A DNA stretch of 64,000 nt. It comes from an uncultured Lachnospiraceae bacterium. Lineage in GTDB: Bacteria > Bacillota > Clostridia > Lachnospirales > Lachnospiraceae. The position numbers and the translations under genes were made by a program. The stretch is from the NCBI GenBank assembly GCA_900315735.1, contig ONAD01000008.1:1-64000 (forward strand), given 5' to 3'. The notes beneath the pieces were generated by a model that was not told the DNA's origin, made no database searches, and saw only the letters and a list, made by a program, of their open reading frames with translations. Shown here in pieces: positions 52,808 through 61,837 of this stretch; within the stretch, counting starts at the first letter, position 1, and each line of letters starts with the position of its first letter.

Positions 52808-53463
52808 TACTGAACTCCTCCTTCCTTATTTCCTTTTGTAGGAAGTACTTCTCCTTTATAAATCCAAACTTTAACACCAACTTTACCGTATGTGGTGTCT
52901 GCTTCAGCAAATCCATAATCGATATCTGCTCTTAATGTCTGAAGTGGAATAGTTCCTTCTGAATAGAACTCGGTACGAGCCATATCAGCTCCGCCAAGAC
53001 GTCCGGATACGGATGTCTTAATACCCTTTGCTCCAGCTTTCATACATCTTCCCATGCAGGATTTCATTGCTCTACGGAAGGAAACACGATTCTCTAACTG
53101 AAGTGCAATGTTCTCAGCTACTAACTGAGCATCTCTGTCTGGTCTCTTTACTTCTTTGATATCTACAACAAGTTTCTTGTCTGTAAATTTCTGTAATTCA
53201 GCTTTAACTTTCTCGATTTCAGCTCCGCCTTTACCGATTACAACGCCTGGCTTAGCTGTGTAAAGGATAACCTTTACTCTGTCGGATGCTCTTTCGATTT
53301 CAATCTTAGAAACACCTGCAGCATATAATTTCTTTTTCAGAAATGTTCTGATGTTATAGTCTTCTACTAAGAAATCAGCAAAATCAGATTCTGCGTACCA
53401 TTTGGAATCCCAGTCTTTGATAACGCCGACTCTTAAGCCATGAGGATTAACCTTCTGTCCCAT
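52807..53463 (-). CDS. rpsC: Ribosomal protein S3
   Basis: A 218-residue uS3 at the mRNA entry. The start is [14 protein letters not shown] at 53463 with GGAGG 6 nt upstream; the frame extends to 53484 without need. The KH domain shows [14 protein letters not shown]. Confidence 0.98.
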   Translation of the reverse strand: MGQKVNPHGLRVGVIKDWDSKWYAESDFADFLVEDYNIRTFLKKKLYAAGVSKIEIERASDRVKVILYTAKPGVVIGKGGAEIEKVKAELQKFTDKKLVVDIKEVKRPDRDAQLVAENIALQLENRVSFRRAMKSCMGRCMKAGAKGIKTSVSGRLGGADMARTEFYSEGTIPLQTLRADIDYGFAEADTTYGKVGVKVWIYKGEVLPTKGNKEGGVQ

Positions 53464-53473
53464 GTTTGCCCTC

Positions 53474-53860
53474 CTATCTTTCATTCAGCACAATTGTTAA
53501 GTGGCTTGTTCTCTTCTCGATTCTGTAAGCTCTACCCTGTGCTCTTGGTCTGATTCTCTTCATTGTTGGTCCTTTGTTTGCGTAGCACTCCTCAACGTAA
53601 AGGTTTTCTGTGCTCATTCCGTTATTGTTCTCTGCATTTGCAATAGCAGATTTTAATAACTTCTCTATTACGCTTGATGCGTATCTTGGATTGTAAGTTA
53701 CAATCGCAAGTGCTGTCTCAACATCTTTACCGCGGATAGCATCTAATACGAAACAAGCTTTCTGAACTGACATTCTTGCATAAGACAACTTTGCGGAAGG
53801 TCTAGTATCTTTTACTGCATTTCTTTCTCTCTTAATCTGACTTCTATGTCCTTTTGCCAT
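53474..53860 (-). CDS. rplV: Ribosomal protein L22
   Basis: A 128-residue uL22 lining the exit tunnel. [20 protein letters not shown] and [20 protein letters not shown], which includes the tunnel hairpin tip, are diagnostic. Confidence 0.98.
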   Translation of the reverse strand: MAKGHRSQIKRERNAVKDTRPSAKLSYARMSVQKACFVLDAIRGKDVETALAIVTYNPRYASSVIEKLLKSAIANAENNNGMSTENLYVEECYANKGPTMKRIRPRAQGRAYRIEKRTSHLTIVLNER

Positions 53861-53887
53861 GAGTGAAACCTCCTTTCAAAATTCTAT

Positions 53888-54169
53888 TTATCTAACGCCT
53901 GATTTCTTCTCGTCTTTTCCATGGCCTCTGTAAGTTCTTGTTGCTACGAACTCACCGAGTTTGTGTCCAACCATATCCTCTGTGATATATACAGGAACAT
54001 GTTTTCTTCCGTCATGAACAGCAATTGTATGTCCAACGAAGGATGGGAAAATTGTGGAACGACGTGACCATGTCTTGATAACTGATTTATCATTTGCTGC
54101 GTTCATAGCATCTACTTTTTTCAGTAAGCTTGCGTCTGCAAATGGTCCTTTTTTAAGTGATCTTGCCAT
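53888..54169 (-). CDS. rpsS: Ribosomal protein S19
   Basis: A 93-residue uS19 of the 30S head. [20 protein letters not shown] and [20 protein letters not shown] are diagnostic. Confidence 0.98.
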   Translation of the reverse strand: MARSLKKGPFADASLLKKVDAMNAANDKSVIKTWSRRSTIFPSFVGHTIAVHDGRKHVPVYITEDMVGHKLGEFVATRTYRGHGKDEKKSGVR

Positions 54170-54187
54170 TTTATTTCCTCCTATCTA

Positions 54188-55030
54188 CTATTTAATAGCT
54201 CTGCCGTCTCTTCTTCTTACGATTAACTTATTAGAAGCTTTTTTCTTCTTACGTGTCTTAAGTCCAAGAGCAGGTTTGCCCCAAGGTGTACATGGACCTG
54301 GACGTCCAACTGGTGCCTTACCTTCTCCACCACCGTGTGGATGGTCATTCGGGTTCATAACAGAACCACGGACTGTCGGGCGGATACCCATGTGACGTTT
54401 ACGTCCTGCTTTACCGATATTTACAAGGTTGTGGTCACCGTTACCGATTACACCGATGGATGCACGGCAGTTCAGAGGAACCATTCTCATTTCTCCAGAA
54501 GGAAGACGAAGTGTTGCGTATTTTCCTTCTTTAGCCATCAACTGTGCGCTGTTACCTGCAGAACGTACTAACTGTCCGCCCTTGCCAGCGTATAACTCAA
54601 TGTTGTGTACCTGGGTACCTACCGGGATGTTCTCCAGTGGTAAGCAGTTTCCAACTCTTACTTCTGCTTCTGCTCCGTTCATAACAGTCATTCCGTCTGT
54701 TAATCCTTCCGGAGCAAGGATATATGCTTTCTCGCCATCTGCATAGCTGATTAAAGCGATGTTAGCTGTTCTGTTTGGATCGTACTCGATTCCGATTACA
54801 GTTGCCGGGATACCATCTTTTCTTCTCTTGAAGTCGATGATTCTGTATTTTCTTCTGTTTCCACCACCCTGGTGTCTTACTGTAATTTTACCCTGATTGT
54901 TACGACCGGAGTTCTTCTTTAAAGAAGTTGTAAGGGATTTCTCAGGAGTCTTCTTTGTGATTTCAGAGAAATCAGATCCAGTCATATTTCTTCTGGAAGG
55001 TGTATATGGGTTGTATGTCTTAATTCCCAT
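54188..55030 (-). CDS. rplB: Ribosomal protein L2
   Basis: A 280-residue uL2 needed for subunit joining and peptidyl transfer. [18 protein letters not shown] opens it and the catalytic-region segment [20 protein letters not shown] is intact. Confidence 0.98.
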   Translation of the reverse strand: MGIKTYNPYTPSRRNMTGSDFSEITKKTPEKSLTTSLKKNSGRNNQGKITVRHQGGGNRRKYRIIDFKRRKDGIPATVIGIEYDPNRTANIALISYADGEKAYILAPEGLTDGMTVMNGAEAEVRVGNCLPLENIPVGTQVHNIELYAGKGGQLVRSAGNSAQLMAKEGKYATLRLPSGEMRMVPLNCRASIGVIGNGDHNLVNIGKAGRKRHMGIRPTVRGSVMNPNDHPHGGGEGKAPVGRPGPCTPWGKPALGLKTRKKKKASNKLIVRRRDGRAIK

Positions 55031-55098
55031 TGTTTTTCTCCTTTCAATAAATAAGTTTATTATCGCACTTTTCTGTGCCTAGCTGAGTTTCCCGGATT

Positions 55099-55398
55099 TT
55101 ACAGTCCGGAGAAAATCTCGATATCTGCACTATCTTCTGTTAACTGAACGATAGCTTTCTTTGTTTTCGCAGTTTTTCCAACTACAGCACCACGTCTTTT
55201 GTTCTTGCCTTCCCGGTTCATTGTGTTAACCTTGGCAACCTTAGCGCCTTCGAACATTTTCTCAACTGCTTCTTTGATCATGGTTTTGTTAGCTTCCGGA
55301 TGTACTAAGAAAGTATATTTCTTTTCTCCCATAGCTGCCATACTCTTCTCAGTTACTACTGGTTTGAGGATTACATCATAATACTGTACGTTTGCCAT
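55099..55398 (-). CDS. rplW: Ribosomal protein L23
   Basis: A 99-residue uL23 at the tunnel exit, docking site for trigger factor and [23 protein letters not shown] is the signature. Its start overlaps the rplD stop by one base. Confidence 0.98.
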   Translation of the reverse strand: MANVQYYDVILKPVVTEKSMAAMGEKKYTFLVHPEANKTMIKEAVEKMFEGAKVAKVNTMNREGKNKRRGAVVGKTAKTKKAIVQLTEDSADIEIFSGL

Positions 55399-56018
55399 TA
55401 TGCATACACCTCCTCGATTTTTTCAACAGCAGCCTTTGTTGCTACTACTGTGTCATATTTCAATACATCAAATACGTTCATTTCGCTGGTCTGTGTTGTC
55501 TTAACAGTTGCAATGTTTGCAGCGGATTTGATTACGTTTGTATCCATATCGCCTAAAATAACTAATGCTTTGTCTGCTTTCAGATTGTTCATAACCTCTG
55601 CGAATTTCTTTGTTTTGATTTCGTCTAATTTCAGCTCATCAACAACGATGAATTTATTTTCCTGAACTTTAGATGTTAAAACAGATTTTAAAGCTGCTCT
55701 CTTTTCTTTCTTGTTTAATTTGAAAGAATAGTCTCTTGGTACTGGAGCGAATACTGTACCACCGCCAGTCCACTGTGGAGATCTTGTTGAACCCTGTCTT
55801 GCATGACCAGTTCCTTTCTGTCTCCAAGGTTTTCTTCCGCCACCGGATACTTCAGAACGTGTCTTAGCTTTCTGAGTTCCCTGACGATTGTTAGCCAACT
55901 GCTGAACTACTGCCATGTGTACCAGATGTTCGTTAACTTCTACACCGAATACAGCATCGTTTAAGTCCATATTGCCAACTTCTTTGCCTTCCATATTATA
56001 AACAGATACTTTAGCCAT
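55398..56018 (-). CDS. rplD: Ribosomal protein L4
   Basis: A 206-residue uL4 whose loop lines the exit tunnel. [20 protein letters not shown] and [20 protein letters not shown] are diagnostic. In some bacteria L4 represses this operon through the leader RNA. Confidence 0.98.
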   Translation of the reverse strand: MAKVSVYNMEGKEVGNMDLNDAVFGVEVNEHLVHMAVVQQLANNRQGTQKAKTRSEVSGGGRKPWRQKGTGHARQGSTRSPQWTGGGTVFAPVPRDYSFKLNKKEKRAALKSVLTSKVQENKFIVVDELKLDEIKTKKFAEVMNNLKADKALVILGDMDTNVIKSAANIATVKTTQTSEMNVFDVLKYDTVVATKAAVEKIEEVYA

Positions 56019-56045
56019 CTGTGTGTTCCTCCTTTCTTAAATGCA

Positions 56046-56729
56046 CTATTTTGCTGCTTTTACTGATTCTTTGATTGTTACTAAAGCTTTCTTAGGTCCT
56101 GGAACAGCACCTTTGATTAAAAGCAGGTTGTTCTCTGCGTCTACTCTTACAACTTCAAGGTTCTGAGTTGTAATCTTAACGCTTCCCATATGTCCCGGCA
56201 TTCCTTTGCCCTTGAATACACGGCTAGGTGTAGAACAGGAACCATTGGAACCCTGATGACGATGGAATTTAGAACCGTGAGCCATAGGTCCTCTATGCTG
56301 ACCAAGTCTCTTAATAGCGCCCTGGAATCCTTTACCTTTAGAAATTGCAGTTGCGTCTACATGATCGCCTTCTGCAAAGATATCTGCTTTGATTTCATCT
56401 GCAAGATTATAATCAGCTGCATTTTCAAGCTTGAACTCTCTTACAAATCTCTTTCCAGACACACCAGCTTTTTTGAAATGTCCCATTTCAGCTTTGTTTA
56501 CGCCATGTCTGTTTCTGATTTCTTTCTTTCCGTTGGCATCTTTGTTTACAACTTTTTCTTTCTTGTCAACAAAACCAACCTGTACTGCGCTGTATCCGTC
56601 GTTTTCAACAGTTTTAATCTGTGTTACTACACAAGGACCAGCCTGTAATACAGTTACCGGCACTAATACGCCGTCTGCATTGAAGATTTGAGTCATTCCG
56701 ACTTTTGTTGCTAAAATTGCTTTCTTCAT
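56046..56729 (-). CDS. rplC: Ribosomal protein L3
   Basis: A 227-residue uL3 that initiates 50S assembly. [20 protein letters not shown], GHRxPM-type [17 protein letters not shown] and [20 protein letters not shown] are diagnostic. Confidence 0.98.
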   Translation of the reverse strand: MKKAILATKVGMTQIFNADGVLVPVTVLQAGPCVVTQIKTVENDGYSAVQVGFVDKKEKVVNKDANGKKEIRNRHGVNKAEMGHFKKAGVSGKRFVREFKLENAADYNLADEIKADIFAEGDHVDATAISKGKGFQGAIKRLGQHRGPMAHGSKFHRHQGSNGSCSTPSRVFKGKGMPGHMGSVKITTQNLEVVRVDAENNLLLIKGAVPGPKKALVTIKESVKAAK

Positions 56730-56822
56730 TATCTTTCCTCCTGTTTTTTCTACAGCGGAACGGTTTCCCGTTCATCCTAGAAAGCCTTGCGGCCCCTCAG
56801 GATTTACTACTTACTTTTGACT

Positions 56823-57134
56823 TTATTTCATTTTGATATCGATGTAGACACCAGCTGGCATTTCTAATCTTGATAATGCATCAACTGTTTTCTGTGTCGG
56901 AGCAATGATATCAATCAGTCTCTTATGAGTTCTCTGCTCGAACTGTTCTCTGGAATCTTTGTACTTGTGTACTGCTCTAAGAATGGTAACTACCTCTTTC
57001 TTAGTTGGCAGCGGCACCGGTCCGCTCACCTGTGATCCGTTTTTCTTTACAGTCTCGATGATTTTTTTTGCTGATGAATCTACTAATTCGTGATCATAAG
57101 CTTTCAATGTGATTCTCATTACTTGACTTGCCAT
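56823..57134 (-). CDS. rpsJ: Ribosomal protein S10
   Basis: A 103-residue uS10, also NusE in antitermination. The start is [19 protein letters not shown] at 57134, matching the clostridial N-terminus; the frame extends to 57209 into the structured leader. [20 protein letters not shown] is diagnostic. First gene of the ribosomal supercluster. Confidence 0.97.
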   Translation of the reverse strand: MASQVMRITLKAYDHELVDSSAKKIIETVKKNGSQVSGPVPLPTKKEVVTILRAVHKYKDSREQFEQRTHKRLIDIIAPTQKTVDALSRLEMPAGVYIDIKMK

Positions 57135-57356
57135 AAAAAAAGTCGCCTCCTTTTCGCACTTTAATTCAGTACGACAAGCGGTGACTGTACACTTCTCCGT
57201 GTGTGTCATAAGCTTTACACACGTTGTTTCTACCTCTGTAGACCATATTCGTGATACAGTGACTTGTCGCCAGTTTCCTAACTTGACATTCGCTCCACGG
57301 AAAACCTACCACAGTGGGTAGCAACCTCACGCTTCTACGCTATCAATGTCACAGCA
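57135..57356 (-). ncRNA. Structured leader RNA of the S10 operon
   Basis: About 220 nt lie between the promoter and rpsJ. On the transcript a hairpin forms early (CTACC/GGTAG, 57306-57321). A long-range helix follows: CGACAAG (57263-57269) pairs with CTTGTCG (57172-57178), extended by ACTGTA (57255-57260) with TACAGT (57184-57189). A third hairpin, CGTGTGT/ACACACG (57198-57223), sits inside. This suggests autogenous control by a ribosomal protein; the ligand is unknown. Confidence 0.65.
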
Positions 57357-57362
57357 AGGATT

Positions 57363-57391
57363 AGTATACACGACAGGTTACGCTTTTGCAA
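57363..57391 (-). promoter_or_regulatory. Consensus promoter of the S10-spc-alpha supercluster
   Basis: TTGCAA (57386-57391), a 17-bp spacer and TATACT (57363-57368) on the minus strand. The transcript would begin near 57356. The rest of the gap to 57507 shows nothing. Confidence 0.8.
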
Positions 57392-57507
57392 TACTTTTTT
57401 TAGAAAAATTGTATTTTTTCGCGTACAATCTATTTTCTATCTTTTTTACGGTATTTTTCACTTCTGCTTTATTTTTCCATCCACCTTTATATATAGAAGA
57501 AACTCTT

Positions 57508-57699
57508 TTATTCTTTATGATTGCGATGGTATATATTGGACAGCATTACGATAACCAGTCCTGCCAGAAAAATATTAAATACCAGCTGCGGCACCTGTTT
57601 TCCCAATCCCATAAGTACCAGCAGTGCCACCAGCGCAATCATTTCCAGTAAAAATCCTATTTTTGATGCCAAAGGTATCTTGTTCCATGCATTTTTCAT
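57508..57699 (-). CDS. Small two-helix membrane protein
   Basis: A 63-residue protein with two hydrophobic helices (KIGFLLEMIALVALLVLMGL and QLVFNIFLAGLVIVMLSNIY) and a short basic N-terminus. No family is recognised. GGAGG lies 6 nt before the ATG, so translation is likely. It begins directly after the terminator hairpin of the symporter gene with no room for its own promoter, so it may be made by read-through. Confidence 0.6.
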   Translation of the reverse strand: MKNAWNKIPLASKIGFLLEMIALVALLVLMGLGKQVPQLVFNIFLAGLVIVMLSNIYHRNHKE

Positions 57700-57721
57700 A
57701 TGAAGCCTCCTTTTCCTATAT

Positions 57722-57776
57722 AAAAAGCTGTTTACTTGCCGGCATCCTTTTGCCCCATTGCAAATAAACAGCTTTT
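57722..57776 (-). terminator. Intrinsic terminator after the symporter gene
   Basis: A 12-bp outer stem (AAAAGCTGTTTA/TAAACAGCTTTT) enclosing a TTGC-containing inner stem, with TTTTTATATA following on the minus strand. It precedes the small membrane-protein gene by only about 7 nt before that gene's ribosome site. Confidence 0.75.
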
Positions 57777-57784
57777 CTTTTCTA

Positions 57785-59356
57785 TTATAATTCTATGCTC
57801 TTGTCAGCAACATCTGCAAATTCTTTCTGCATCTCTTCGCTTGGAGCTTTGGTACAAAGACTCACAATTACGATACAGATTAAACTTAAGAAGAAACCTA
57901 CCAGAAGAGAATAGATTCCGGTTCCGGTTCCAAGGGTTACCATGGCACCGTCTGCATTTTTCATCAACGGAATGTAATCCCAGACAATAACTGCAAGTCC
58001 ACCGGAGACAATTCCTGCAATTGCTCCCGGTTTGTTGGTACGCTTCCAGAACAGGGACAATACTACCAGTGGTCCAAATGCGGAGCCAAAACCTGCCCAT
58101 GCATTGGATACCAGTCCCATAATGGAGTTATTCGGATTCAGTGCAATGATATATGCAATGATTGCAACTACTACTACCGTAATACGACTGACCATAAGAA
58201 CCTTTTTATCACTTGCTTCTTTATTTACTACACCTTTGTATATATCTTCTGATACGGAAGATGCGGTTACCAAAAGCTGTGAATCTGCAGTAGACATAAT
58301 TGCCGCAAGGATTCCGCACAGGAAGATTCCTGCAACAAACGGCAATGCATACTGTTTCGTAAACAAATGTGTAATCATATTAATGAATACATTTTCCGCA
58401 GAATCTGCTCCGGCGCTTCCAAGCACTTCCGGATAAAGGTACGCTCTTCCTACCACGCCGATGATACAGGCAAAGGTTAAGGATAATGCTACCCAGATAA
58501 TTGCAATTCCTTTGGATTTATTTAATTCCTTCTGACTCTTAACTGCCATAAATCTGGTCAGGATATGAGGCATTCCGCAATATCCCAAGCCCCATGCAAG
58601 CTGTGAAATAATATCAATGGCACGATATGGCTCTCCGCCATTCTGCCAGAGGCTCATATAGGAATCACTTCCGCCTGCTACTCCGCTGGCATCTAAAAGT
58701 TCTCTTAATCCGCCATTGCCGCTTACCACTGCATATGCCATCAAAGGCACTGCAAGCAGTGCAACCAGCATCAACATTCCCTGGATAAAGTCTGTTACAC
58801 ATACTGCCATAAAACCTCCCATGAAGGTATACAGCAGAATTACTATCGCACCGACAGTCAAAGCTACGGTATAGTCAACACCGGTTACTGCATGGAACAG
58901 TTTTCCGCCTGCTGCAAATGCAGATGCCGTATATACCAGGAAGAATACTACTATTACTATAGAAGAAATACATAACAACACATTCTTCTTATCATGGAAA
59001 CGATTCTGGAAATACTCCGGTAAAGTCAGGGAGTTATTGGCACGGATGGTATATCTGCGCAGTCTTCCGGAAATAAATATCCAGTTGCAGACCGTTCCGA
59101 TAAACAATCCGATGGCAATCCATGCCTGACCGGTTCCAAATGCATATACCGCACCCGGAAGTCCCATCAGAAGCCATCCGCTCATATCAGATGCCTGTGC
59201 ACTTAATGCTGCCACCCAGCCGCTTAAGCCTCTTCCTCCAAGAAAATAATCTTCTGAATTCTTTGTACTTTTCATATATTTCGCACCTATGGCAATCATC
59301 ATACCCATATATACCACAAATGCCGCAAGAATCCACAGCACGTTACTGTTAAACAT
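57785..59356 (-). CDS. putP: Sodium/proline symporter (SSS family)
   Basis: A 523-residue, about 13-helix transporter of the sodium:solute symporter family. NSEDYFLGGRGLSGWVAALS, AQASDMSGWLLMGLPG and GILAAIMSTADSQLLVTASS are typical of PutP and cover the sodium and proline sites. It imports proline with Na+, probably as nutrient or osmolyte. It is divergent from the coiled-coil gene at 59516. Confidence 0.9.
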   Translation of the reverse strand: MFNSNVLWILAAFVVYMGMMIAIGAKYMKSTKNSEDYFLGGRGLSGWVAALSAQASDMSGWLLMGLPGAVYAFGTGQAWIAIGLFIGTVCNWIFISGRLRRYTIRANNSLTLPEYFQNRFHDKKNVLLCISSIVIVVFFLVYTASAFAAGGKLFHAVTGVDYTVALTVGAIVILLYTFMGGFMAVCVTDFIQGMLMLVALLAVPLMAYAVVSGNGGLRELLDASGVAGGSDSYMSLWQNGGEPYRAIDIISQLAWGLGYCGMPHILTRFMAVKSQKELNKSKGIAIIWVALSLTFACIIGVVGRAYLYPEVLGSAGADSAENVFINMITHLFTKQYALPFVAGIFLCGILAAIMSTADSQLLVTASSVSEDIYKGVVNKEASDKKVLMVSRITVVVVAIIAYIIALNPNNSIMGLVSNAWAGFGSAFGPLVVLSLFWKRTNKPGAIAGIVSGGLAVIVWDYIPLMKNADGAMVTLGTGTGIYSLLVGFFLSLICIVIVSLCTKAPSEEMQKEFADVADKSIEL

Positions 59357-59515
59357 AAAATGTCCTCCTCTTAAGTTACTTAATATCTAGCATAGCAATT
59401 GTTGGTTTTGTTGTAAAGTCTTATTTTATTTTGCCGATATTATTTATATAGTAGATTCTCGTAAACAGCATATGTGAAAACGGATTTTCACAGAACTTTT
59501 CAAGGAGGAAAAGAT

Positions 59516-60382
59516 ATGAATCTCAAACTCGAAAATTCACTTGTGGTTCTTTCCCAACGCAAAAAGGAGCAGGAGCTTCCGCAGCGTCCTACGAAAAAGG
59601 AACGGAATCAGGAACTTACCCAGGAGCAACGCCTGTTACAGCAATTCCAGCAACAGATTTCCCAGATGCATGAAAGCAATTTCCAGCAGGAGCTTCAGGC
59701 AAAATTAGATTCCGGTCAGGAATTAACTCCGGAGGAAGAACAGTATTTAGAAAAAGTCAACCCGGACGCTTTAAAGGAACATGAAAAGCTGAAGGAAGAA
59801 GTGGCAGCTTACCGCAAACAGCTGCAAAACTGCCGCACCAAGAAGGATGTTGAAAAACTGAAACTCTATAAGATGGGTCAGTTTATGTCCGAAGTCAAAA
59901 CCATTTCCAACGACCCTCTTATTCCAAAAGCCAAGAAAAAGGCTATGTTAGAGCAGATTTTAAAACGTACCTATGCCATTGAAAAAGAGCATAATGATTA
60001 TACCAAGACACCGGAATATCAGGCAAAACCGGACAAAGAGCCTTACGAAGATGCAAGTCCATCTGACAAGACCGGAAACTCTACTGACCCAGCACCTTCT
60101 GATTCTACCGATAACAGTGAAATCTCTTCCGGTTCAGATTCTGCCGATAATACCGTAAATATAGCAGATGACGGCTCAGATTCCGATTCCGCCTCAGGTG
60201 CAGCCTCCGATACTGCCTCAGCTAAACATGCTTCCGATTCAGTCAAAACTGCTTCCGGAAAATCAGCTCATACCGGCAAGCCCGCCGAAGAGCCTGTCAC
60301 CGCCCAGTCTGTACGCCGTGAAATTAACATCCATCTTTCCGGGCTCCGCAAAAAAGCAGCTCATATTGATGCCAGCGTGTAG
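59516..60382 (+). CDS. Coiled-coil protein of unknown function
   Basis: A 288-residue, highly charged protein. The N-terminal half is a Gln/Glu/Lys-rich coiled coil (about 10-115), followed by helices (KLYKMGQFMSEVKTISNDPL). The second half is a disordered Ser/Asp/Thr-rich region (about 170-255) before a short helical end (VRREINIHLSGLRKKAAH). No signal peptide. The start is the ATG at 59516 with AAGGAGG upstream; the frame begins at 59474 without support. No function is assigned. Confidence 0.75.
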   Translation: MNLKLENSLVVLSQRKKEQELPQRPTKKERNQELTQEQRLLQQFQQQISQMHESNFQQELQAKLDSGQELTPEEEQYLEKVNPDALKEHEKLKEEVAAYRKQLQNCRTKKDVEKLKLYKMGQFMSEVKTISNDPLIPKAKKKAMLEQILKRTYAIEKEHNDYTKTPEYQAKPDKEPYEDASPSDKTGNSTDPAPSDSTDNSEISSGSDSADNTVNIADDGSDSDSASGAASDTASAKHASDSVKTASGKSAHTGKPAEEPVTAQSVRREINIHLSGLRKKAAHIDASV

Positions 60383-60471
60383 GGCAGATAGGGATTTCTT
60401 CTTATTTTATTGTTTACAGATATTAGGAAAACAGATAGAATGATATGATATAGGTGATTCGATGATATTTT

Positions 60472-60732
60472 TAAGGTTTTTGAGAGAAAGATGATTTCAT
60501 TCACCAAACCCGAATACTACATAAGAGCTGCAAGGAGCACTACGAATTTCGATTTATCTTCTGTTTTATCTGGCAACCGCCGCAAATTCGCATCCATGCT
60601 CATCTGCGGCTCGCCGGTACTTCCATGTACCGGCGTTGCCTGTTATCAGACGAAATTCAAGTACTCCTAGCAGTTCTTATCATGTATTCAAGTTTTGGTG
60701 AATCATATCATCTCTTTCTATCAACACCCTAA
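60472..60732. repeat. Imperfect 260-bp palindrome with three-way junction (MITE-like or structured RNA)
   Basis: The two ends are long imperfect inverted copies of each other (for example ATTCACCAAA at 60499-60508 opposite TTTGGTGAAT near 60693-60703; GAATTTCG at 60544-60551 opposite CGAAATTC at 60651-60658). At the centre GGCAAC (60572-60577) pairs with GTTGCC (60635-60640) and encloses two perfect hairpins, GCCGCA/TGCGGC (60579-60610) and GCCGGTAC/GTACCGGC (60613-60634). It fills most of the 408-bp gap 60383-60790 and no gene is visible in it. It may be a non-autonomous mobile repeat like ERIC, or an RNA gene. Confidence 0.75.
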
Positions 60733-60790
60733 TATGACACATCTCTATTACCTTATATAATATAATGAATACAAAATGGGGAGACATTTT

Positions 60791-61444
60791 ATGCAATGTC
60801 AATCATGTGGAACACAATATCCGGATAACTTCAGAACCTGCCCGAACTGCGGTGCACCGGCTCCAATACCAAACCAGCGTCCATACAACGGACAGCCAAA
60901 TCCTTATAACGGACAGCCTCAGTTTAACAACGCTCAGCAGAATCCTTATAATGGACAGCCTCAGTTTAACAACGCTCAGCAGAATCCTTATAATGGACAG
61001 CCTCAGCCTAATAATGGTCAGCAGTATCCTTATGGCAATCCTTATGCTGCACCAAACCAGGTTCCTCAGGGAATGAGCAAACACGATTTTTACCATTCTC
61101 CAATCTGCAAGAAATACAGAGGAAATATCATTGCTTCTTCTGTTCTTATCTATGTATGAGTAGGAATCAATCTGCTTCTTATTGCTTTGTTGCAGAATTA
61201 TACCTCACTGATCGATGCTGCAATTATGCTTGGTCTCGGACTTGCCATTCATCTTGCACAGAGCCGTGTATGTTCTATTTTACTTTGTGTCTATGGTGTC
61301 ATTAATACCATTATCGTATTCCTTTCGTCAGGAGAGTTTGGCGGATGGCTGATTCTTGTGGCTGCAATTTATGCTATTGTGGCAACGTTCCAGTATCAGA
61401 GTGCATGGAATAAATATAGCAAGAGCGGTCAGCTTCCTTATTAA
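60791..61444 (+). pseudogene. Zinc-ribbon membrane protein gene interrupted by an in-frame TGA
   Basis: One continuous frame of 217 codons apart from TGA at 61157-61159. The first part encodes a zinc ribbon (CQSCGTQYPDNFRTCPNCG), a Pro/Gln/Asn-rich linker with two 14-residue repeats (GQPQFNNAQQNPYN) and the beginning of a membrane helix (SSVLIYV). The part after the TGA (VGINLLLIALLQ onwards) encodes the rest of that helix and about three more. A TGG-to-TGA change would explain it. Start: ATG at 60791 with GGGGAG upstream. Without read-through the product ends inside its first helix and would be non-functional as a membrane protein. Confidence 0.75.
60909..61010 (+). repeat. 42-bp tandem repeat in the zinc-ribbon gene
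   Basis: A 42-bp unit (starting GGACAGCCTCAGTTTAACAA) occurs twice identically with a partial third copy. It stays in frame and encodes a 14-residue linker repeat. Confidence 0.8.
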
Positions 61445-61519
61445 AATATATCAATATAAGTGATTAAATTTAATCATACACAAATGCACTTTTTTGTGTT
61501 AGTATTACCAAAGACATTT

Positions 61520-61787
61520 GAAAAAGGCTATGAAAAGGAATAGTAACTGTCAGGACTTCTCTCAGAAAGCCGCCGGTCGATGCAAGACGGCAGAAGAAAT
61601 ACAGCGAACTCGCCTTGAAGCTGCCGGCTGAACCATACAGTAGGTCGTGACGGACTCCCACCGTTACCCGGGAATGGCATGATAGTGCTAATGAGTGCAT
61701 GTAACAACATGAAATAGAGTGGTACCGCGAAGGTTTTCTTTCGTCTCTATGATTCATCTTCGAATGATAGAGACGGAAGATTTTTTT
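61520..61787 (+). ncRNA. T-box riboswitch, probably leucine-specific
   Basis: A complete T-box leader ahead of leuA. The conserved T-box sequence AGAGTGGTACCGCG lies at about 61716-61729. It is followed by the terminator hairpin (CGTCTCTAT/ATAGAGACG, 61742-61776) and a T-tract. Upstream is a long stem I region with GCCGCC/GACGGC-type arms; GAACTCGCC at about 61606-61614 offers CTC (61609-61611) as leucine specifier codon. Uncharged tRNA-Leu would favour the antiterminator and switch on leuA. The specifier is inferred and agrees with the downstream gene. Confidence 0.88.
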
Positions 61788-61837
61788 ATGCGAGTAGCAC
61801 TGCAAGATAATCAGAATAATTTTTTTGGAGGTTCAAT

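Noticed and set aside
61157-61159. TGA read as selenocysteine
   Set aside because: The codon lies within a hydrophobic helix with no redox context, and no selenocysteine insertion hairpin is obvious just downstream.
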